A stretch of 47,966 bases of DNA from Syntrophales bacterium (GTDB lineage Bacteria; Desulfobacterota; Syntrophia; Syntrophales; UBA8958): assembly GCA_026416455.1 (NCBI GenBank), contig JAOAFE010000005.1, positions 91,878 to 139,843 on the forward strand, written 5' to 3'. This document shows positions 44,518 to 47,966 of this stretch, piece by piece (position 1 is the first letter of the stretch; every line of letters starts with the position of its first letter). Position numbers and translations under genes: made by a program. The notes under the pieces were generated by a model. The model saw only the letters and a program-made list of their open reading frames with translations. It did no database searches and was not told the DNA's origin.

Positions 44518-46662
44518 TTACTTGCGCGTCATGGTGAAGACGCCGTCCCAATCAGGACCGGGGGGATTTTCTTTCAATTCCGCCGCCCGCTTGAGATACA
44601 TAGTAGAAGGTGGATCGCCAGGACGAATGTCGAGGGTCTTTTGGAATAAAGCAATGGCCTCGTCAAATTTTTGCGCCCGATATAAATTGAGGGCATCTTC
44701 GAAGGTTTTTATGTAGGCCTCGTGAAGGGGGGCGTCCTTTTTCTCCCCCAAGAGTTCATAGATTTTAACAGGTTGTTTCTTCCCCTTGACCCTTACGGCA
44801 TCGATTTCTCTTGCCAGGAGGACATCTTTGATGCGCTCATAAGTACTTTCGCTGATAATGATGTGGGTTCCATATTCCTTATTCAAGCCTTCTAAACGGG
44901 AGGCGAGATTTACGTTATCTCCCATCACCGTATAATCGAAGCGCATATCAGACCCCATGTTTCCCACCACCATATCTCCGCTATTGATGCCTATGCCGAT
45001 ATCGATTTTCGGTTTCCCCTCAGCGTCCCATTTTTTCTGTAAATTTTGTAGCTCTTCCATCATTTCTAGGGCTGTGCGACAGGCCCGGAGGGCGTGGTCT
45101 GGCTGATCGATGGGGGCACCGAATACGGCCATGATGGCATCCCCGATGTACTTGTCCAGAAGACCATCGTATTTAAAAACTTTCTTCGTCATGGCCGTTA
45201 AATATTCATTGAGTAAGCTCACCAACTCCTCCGGTGAGAGCTGCTCCGAAATGGTGGTAAATCCTCTGATGTCGGAGAACATGACCGACAGATCTTTCTT
45301 TTCTCCCCCCAGCTTCAACTTGGAAGGATCGGTCAGGATCTCGTTTATCACCGTCGGCGTGAGGTAATATTGAAATGCATTTTTTATCTTCTTTTTTTCC
45401 TTTTCCTCCGTCATGTACCGGTAGATGTTGATGAAGAGAAAGAGTGTCGCCATGGCAAGTAATGGGTAAGTGAGATTGAGCCAGATTTTGAATTTGGCAA
45501 AGGCAATGAAGTTAAAGGCAAGAAAGGAAAGAAGAAGAGCAAGTGTTGCTATCAATCCCGGTATGGCCTTGGTGCGAGGTACAATTATCCCTACCAGGAA
45601 ACCAAAAACGATGATGGCCAGGGCATCGAGAAAGGTAGTCCAGGATGAGTGTTCAAGGAAATTTTTGTGTAGGATATTATCGATGATGTTGGCGTGAATC
45701 TCGACCCCGGGGTATATGTTACTGTAGGGTGTTACCCGTAGGTCGTAAATGCCGGTCGCTGTAGCCCCGACAATAACAATTCTATCCTTGAGGAGCTCGG
45801 GCTGAATTTTTTTATTAATGACGTCCACAGCTGAATAGTGAGGAAAGGTTCTTGCGGGACCTAGATAATTAATAAGTAAACGACCTGCTTCATCAGTGGG
45901 AATTCGAGTATCTTCAAGTATAATTTCCTCCACTCCAATTTCGCTCAGCTTAAGTCTAATTGGTGGATGGTCGAGATACTGTAAAATAAGGGCCACAGAA
46001 AGGGGAAAATAAAAGTTATCTTTGCATTTTATGACGAGGGGGGATTTTCTTATGACTCCATCACTGTCGGGAAATGCGTTAAAGAATCCGCTGTTGACTG
46101 CCCCTTGGGCGATTAATTCTATACTCGGTACGGCAGCATAAGCTTGAAATAAGATGTCTTCCGCCGGTGGTGATTTAACTTGTACTATAGGATACTGCGA
46201 GTTACCGATGAGGTCGAGGGCTGTGTTAATGTCTTTTTCCTTTAAATGTCCCATATCTCGCTTGCTGGTGTGAAAGAAATAACCTAAAGTCACATTATCT
46301 GCTCGTTCGATGGACTGAGAAAGCACCCTGTCCGCTTCGCCTTCCGGCTCGGAAAAGACGATATCGAAGCCGACGGCCTTAACTCCATAGCTTTTAAGAC
46401 TATCAACGAGGAGGGCAATGTGCTTTCTTGACCACGGCCAGCGACCAAGTTCGCTGAGACTCTTTTCGTCAATTGCCACTATGGCTACTTCCGGGCCGGG
46501 CTTAATCGTCCCCCGATAGACCATCCTGAGATCGAGACTTTTAAGTTCGATGAACCTCAGAAATGGCGTATCGACAAAGAAGGCGATGAGGGTAAGGAAA
46601 ACGATTAGTACGGTTATCTTGGCTGGTGAGACAGTAGTTAGGCCCTTTAAAATTTTTCTCAA
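44518..46662 (-). CDS. CHASE2-domain adenylate cyclase with C-terminal TPR
   Basis: About 714 residues. An N-terminal membrane helix leads to an extracytoplasmic CHASE2 sensor (LDLRMVYRG, AIVAIDEKSLSELGRWPWSR, GAVNSGFFNAFPDSDGVIR), then three membrane helices, then a class III cyclase domain. The metal-binding Asp pair is present (VMFSDIRGFT and DKYIGDAIMAVFG), the base-specifying Lys precedes YIGD and NVNLASR supplies the transition-state Asn/Arg, all consistent with adenylate cyclase. A TPR-like stretch ends the protein. I place the start at TTG 46662 because GGGAGG lies 6 nt ahead; the ATG at 46692 lacks a ribosome-binding site. It heads the leftward envelope operon. Confidence 0.92.
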   Translation of the reverse strand: MRKILKGLTTVSPAKITVLIVFLTLIAFFVDTPFLRFIELKSLDLRMVYRGTIKPGPEVAIVAIDEKSLSELGRWPWSRKHIALLVDSLKSYGVKAVGFDIVFSEPEGEADRVLSQSIERADNVTLGYFFHTSKRDMGHLKEKDINTALDLIGNSQYPIVQVKSPPAEDILFQAYAAVPSIELIAQGAVNSGFFNAFPDSDGVIRKSPLVIKCKDNFYFPLSVALILQYLDHPPIRLKLSEIGVEEIILEDTRIPTDEAGRLLINYLGPARTFPHYSAVDVINKKIQPELLKDRIVIVGATATGIYDLRVTPYSNIYPGVEIHANIIDNILHKNFLEHSSWTTFLDALAIIVFGFLVGIIVPRTKAIPGLIATLALLLSFLAFNFIAFAKFKIWLNLTYPLLAMATLFLFINIYRYMTEEKEKKKIKNAFQYYLTPTVINEILTDPSKLKLGGEKKDLSVMFSDIRGFTTISEQLSPEELVSLLNEYLTAMTKKVFKYDGLLDKYIGDAIMAVFGAPIDQPDHALRACRTALEMMEELQNLQKKWDAEGKPKIDIGIGINSGDMVVGNMGSDMRFDYTVMGDNVNLASRLEGLNKEYGTHIIISESTYERIKDVLLAREIDAVRVKGKKQPVKIYELLGEKKDAPLHEAYIKTFEDALNLYRAQKFDEAIALFQKTLDIRPGDPPSTMYLKRAAELKENPPGPDWDGVFTMTRK

Positions 46663-46690
46663 TTTTTGCCTCCCGCAAGTGAATAAAAAC

Positions 46691-46720
46691 ATCCTATGAA
46701 ATTGAATCCCCCTTTGTCAA
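46691..46720 (-). promoter_or_regulatory. candidate promoter of the cyclase operon
   Basis: Minus strand TTGACA (46715-46720), 18 nt, TAGGAT (46691-46696). The -35 box is inside the left arm of the 15-bp inverted repeat. Confidence 0.45.
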
Positions 46721-46752
46721 GGTGAACTCTTGTCTACCCTTGACAAAGGGGG
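46708..46752. repeat. 15-bp perfect inverted repeat carrying divergent -35 boxes
   Basis: CCCCCTTTGTCAAGG (46708-46722) and its exact complement (46738-46752), separated by 15 nt. Each arm contains a TTGACA, one pointing at the cyclase gene and one at tRNA-Thr. Confidence 0.85.
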
Positions 46753-46769
46753 TTCATCTGGTTTAGTTA
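46740..46769 (+). promoter_or_regulatory. promoter of tRNA-Thr
   Basis: TTGACA (46740-46745), 18 nt, TAGTTA (46764-46769), 11 nt before the tRNA. Confidence 0.6.
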
Positions 46770-46779
46770 ACAGCCGAAT

Positions 46780-46855
46780 GCCGATGTAGCTCAGCCGGTA
46801 GAGCAGCTGATTCGTAATCAGCAGGTCAGGAGTTCGAGCCTCCTCATCGGCTCCA
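46780..46855 (+). tRNA. tRNA-Thr (CGT)
   Basis: A 76-nt cloverleaf with encoded CCA: acceptor GCCGATG/CATCGGC, anticodon stem GCTGA/TCAGC with loop TTCGTAA (anticodon CGT), T-arm AGGAG/CTCCT. Confidence 0.97.
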
Positions 46856-46863
46856 GGGGAGAC

Positions 46864-46899
46864 AAAGGGTTAGGCAATTTGCTTAACCCTTTCTTTTTT
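46864..46899 (+). terminator. intrinsic terminator of tRNA-Thr
   Basis: AAAGGGTTA/TAACCCTTT stem followed by CTTTTTT. Confidence 0.85.
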
Positions 46900-47027
46900 A
46901 CCTCAAAATCGTACCTGTCGGAGATTTTTTTCTGTTCTGTGCATCTTGTTTGAATACATCAATTTCTTGCAGAAAATTAATTTTTTTGATATAGATTACT
47001 ACATTCAAAAACACGAGGGTTAATGGG

Positions 47028-47966
47028 TTGTCACAAGAGAATCAATTCTCATTGACACTCCCTTTAGTTTTTTCGCAATTCCGTTACACCCTGTTACCGG
47101 AAAAGGAACTTTATTTGCCCTTTGAGGGACGTGGCCATATTTTGAGGGGAGCTTTTGGCAGTTCTCTGAAGAATTTGGTTTGTTTTAATCAGAAGTTGCC
47201 TTGTCCTGGTTGTTCTGCGAAAGAAAATTGTGCTTACTTTCAGATTTTTTCTCCTCAGAACAACGATTTACCCCGAAGAATGAAAGATCCTCCTCGCGGC
47301 TTTGTGATTAAACCTTCTCTCGATAAAAGTGATATTTTTACTCAGGCTCATCCTTTCTCTTTTGATATTGTTTTATTTGGTAACAGGATTCTCTACCATC
47401 CGTGGATCATCGTGCCGATTAATGCGCTTGGATCTGTTGGTCTGGGTCCTAAGCGAGATCGGTTTGTTCTCTTTGATATCGAAGCAATAAAAAATGGAAA
47501 AAGAATCTCCATTTACGATTCTGCTACCAAAACAGTGCGCAATGAGACACTTAATTTTACCCTCAACGATTTGTATGGTGAGATAGAAAAATTATCCAAA
47601 GATAAAATTATGCTTGAATTCTTAACCCCGACGAGAATTCGTTACAATCCAACGGGTGAGAAAGGAAAAAGTCAAGTCGTTCATGTCCCAGAGTTCCATC
47701 AACTTTTCAAACGACTTCGAGACCGTATCAGTGCGCTTGTAACGGTTTATGGGGAAGAATCGTTGAACATTGACTTCAAAGGCTTGGGCGAGCGTGCCGA
47801 ACGTGTAACAATAAGAAATGCTAATATAAGATGGATAGAAATTAAGAGGAGGAGTCGGACCCAACATACTTGGCACGATCAAAGTGGATTCGTAGGAAAA
47901 GTTATTTACACCGGAGAACTCGCGGAGCTTTTCCCATTTCTTGTCATAGGACAGTATATCCATGTT
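47028..47966 (+). CDS. cas6: Cas6-type CRISPR RNA endoribonuclease (partial, 3' end outside window)
   Basis: An open frame of 313 codons runs off the window. It starts at TTG 47028, 8 nt after GAGGG; a stop at 46992 bounds the frame. The product is a RAMP-fold protein: N-terminal RGHILRGAFG, a four-Cys cluster C52, C59, C62, C68 (KLPCPGCSAKENCAYFQIF), the middle motif LGSVGLGPKRDRF, and near the edge SGFVGKVIYTGELAEFFPFLVIGQYIHV in segments, the typical Cas6 C-terminal approach to the glycine-rich loop, which is cut off. Cas6 trims pre-crRNA. Codons are more A/T-ending than in neighbours, fitting transfer. No other cas gene or repeat is seen inside the window. Confidence 0.85.
   Translation, partial: MSQENQFSLTLPLVFSQFRYTLLPEKELYLPFEGRGHILRGAFGSSLKNLVCFNQKLPCPGCSAKENCAYFQIFSPQNNDLPRRMKDPPRGFVIKPSLDKSDIFTQAHPFSFDIVLFGNRILYHPWIIVPINALGSVGLGPKRDRFVLFDIEAIKNGKRISIYDSATKTVRNETLNFTLNDLYGEIEKLSKDKIMLEFLTPTRIRYNPTGEKGKSQVVHVPEFHQLFKRLRDRISALVTVYGEESLNIDFKGLGERAERVTIRNANIRWIEIKRRSRTQHTWHDQSGFVGKVIYTGELAELFPFLVIGQYIHV

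Noticed and set aside
46662-46692. ATG at 46692 as the start of the cyclase gene
   Set aside because: There is no ribosome-binding site before it and it overlaps the candidate -10 region, while TTG 46662 has GGGAGG 6 nt upstream.
46856-47027. A CRISPR array ahead of cas6
   Set aside because: The 172-nt gap contains only the tRNA terminator and A/T-rich DNA; no repeat-spacer pattern is visible anywhere in the window.
47622-47963. Minus-strand open frame opposite cas6
   Set aside because: It lies fully inside the cas6 coding frame, which has clear family motifs; the opposite frame shows none.

Overview
The window looks like chromosomal DNA of a motile Gram-negative bacterium with an anaerobic, fatty-acid- or aromatic-acid-degrading life style, most likely a member of the former Deltaproteobacteria (Desulfobacterota; Syntrophus-like or sulfate-reducing lineages). 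This is inferred from the gene set: AMP- and ADP-forming acyl-CoA synthetases, acyl-CoA dehydrogenase, FadN-type hydroxyacyl-CoA dehydrogenase/hydratase and thiolase with TetR regulators, CoA-transferase/GNAT fusions, outer-membrane and lipoprotein-maturation genes, and sigma-28 and sigma-54 promoters. Base composition is moderate, ATG/GTG/TTG starts are all used, and Shine-Dalgarno sites are clear. There are no transposases and no CRISPR array in the window.

Layout. (1) 1-5156: a signalling/flagellar-flavoured patch. A lytic transglycosylase and a partial unknown gene run leftward from a candidate sigma-54 site. A small FlgM-associated-type protein and a REC-GAF-HD-GYP phosphodiesterase run rightward from a near-perfect sigma-28 promoter. 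A PAS-GAF-GGDEF cyclase converges on the HD-GYP gene with overlapping stops, and a lone CheY-like receiver is divergent from it. (2) 5282-10322: tRNA-Met, then a leftward run (universal stress protein, CoA-transferase/GNAT fusion, ElyC-like DUF218 protein, CsgG/VCBS-like secreted protein). (3) 10390-24172: fatty-acid activation and beta-oxidation (acyl-CoA ligase, TetR, ADP-forming ligase, acyl-CoA dehydrogenase, thiolase, HAD/ECH, TetR, a winged-helix protein and a second CoA-transferase/GNAT fusion). A shared TGACT-N3-GGTCA site in three promoters suggests one TetR regulon. (4) 24263-30263: tRNA-Leu, then tig-clpP-clpX-lon, then tRNA-Val and tRNA-Asp: the ATP-dependent protein quality-control block. 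(5) 30327-35656: a radical SAM protein, lnt, prfB (with the programmed +1 frameshift) and an MltD-type transglycosylase. (6) 35653-46662: a long leftward run of nine genes dominated by cell-envelope functions: CHASE2 adenylate cyclase, alanine racemase with a large unknown C-terminal domain, two divergent D-Ala-D-Ala-ligase paralogues flanking a beta-barrel protein, YheT hydrolase, Nudix hydrolase, HAD phosphatase, phosphohexomutase. (7) 46780-47966: tRNA-Thr followed by the 5' part of a Cas6-type CRISPR RNA endonuclease that is visibly more A/T-rich in codon choice and runs off the window.

The most notable items are the racemase-fusion/two-ligase envelope cluster (one ligase carries the Tyr-to-Phe change typical of D-Ala-D-Lac ligases, the other an altered metal motif), the inferred TetR operator set for beta-oxidation, the paired sigma-54/sigma-28 divergent promoters, the paralogous CoA-transferase/GNAT fusions, and the cas6 gene next to tRNA-Thr.
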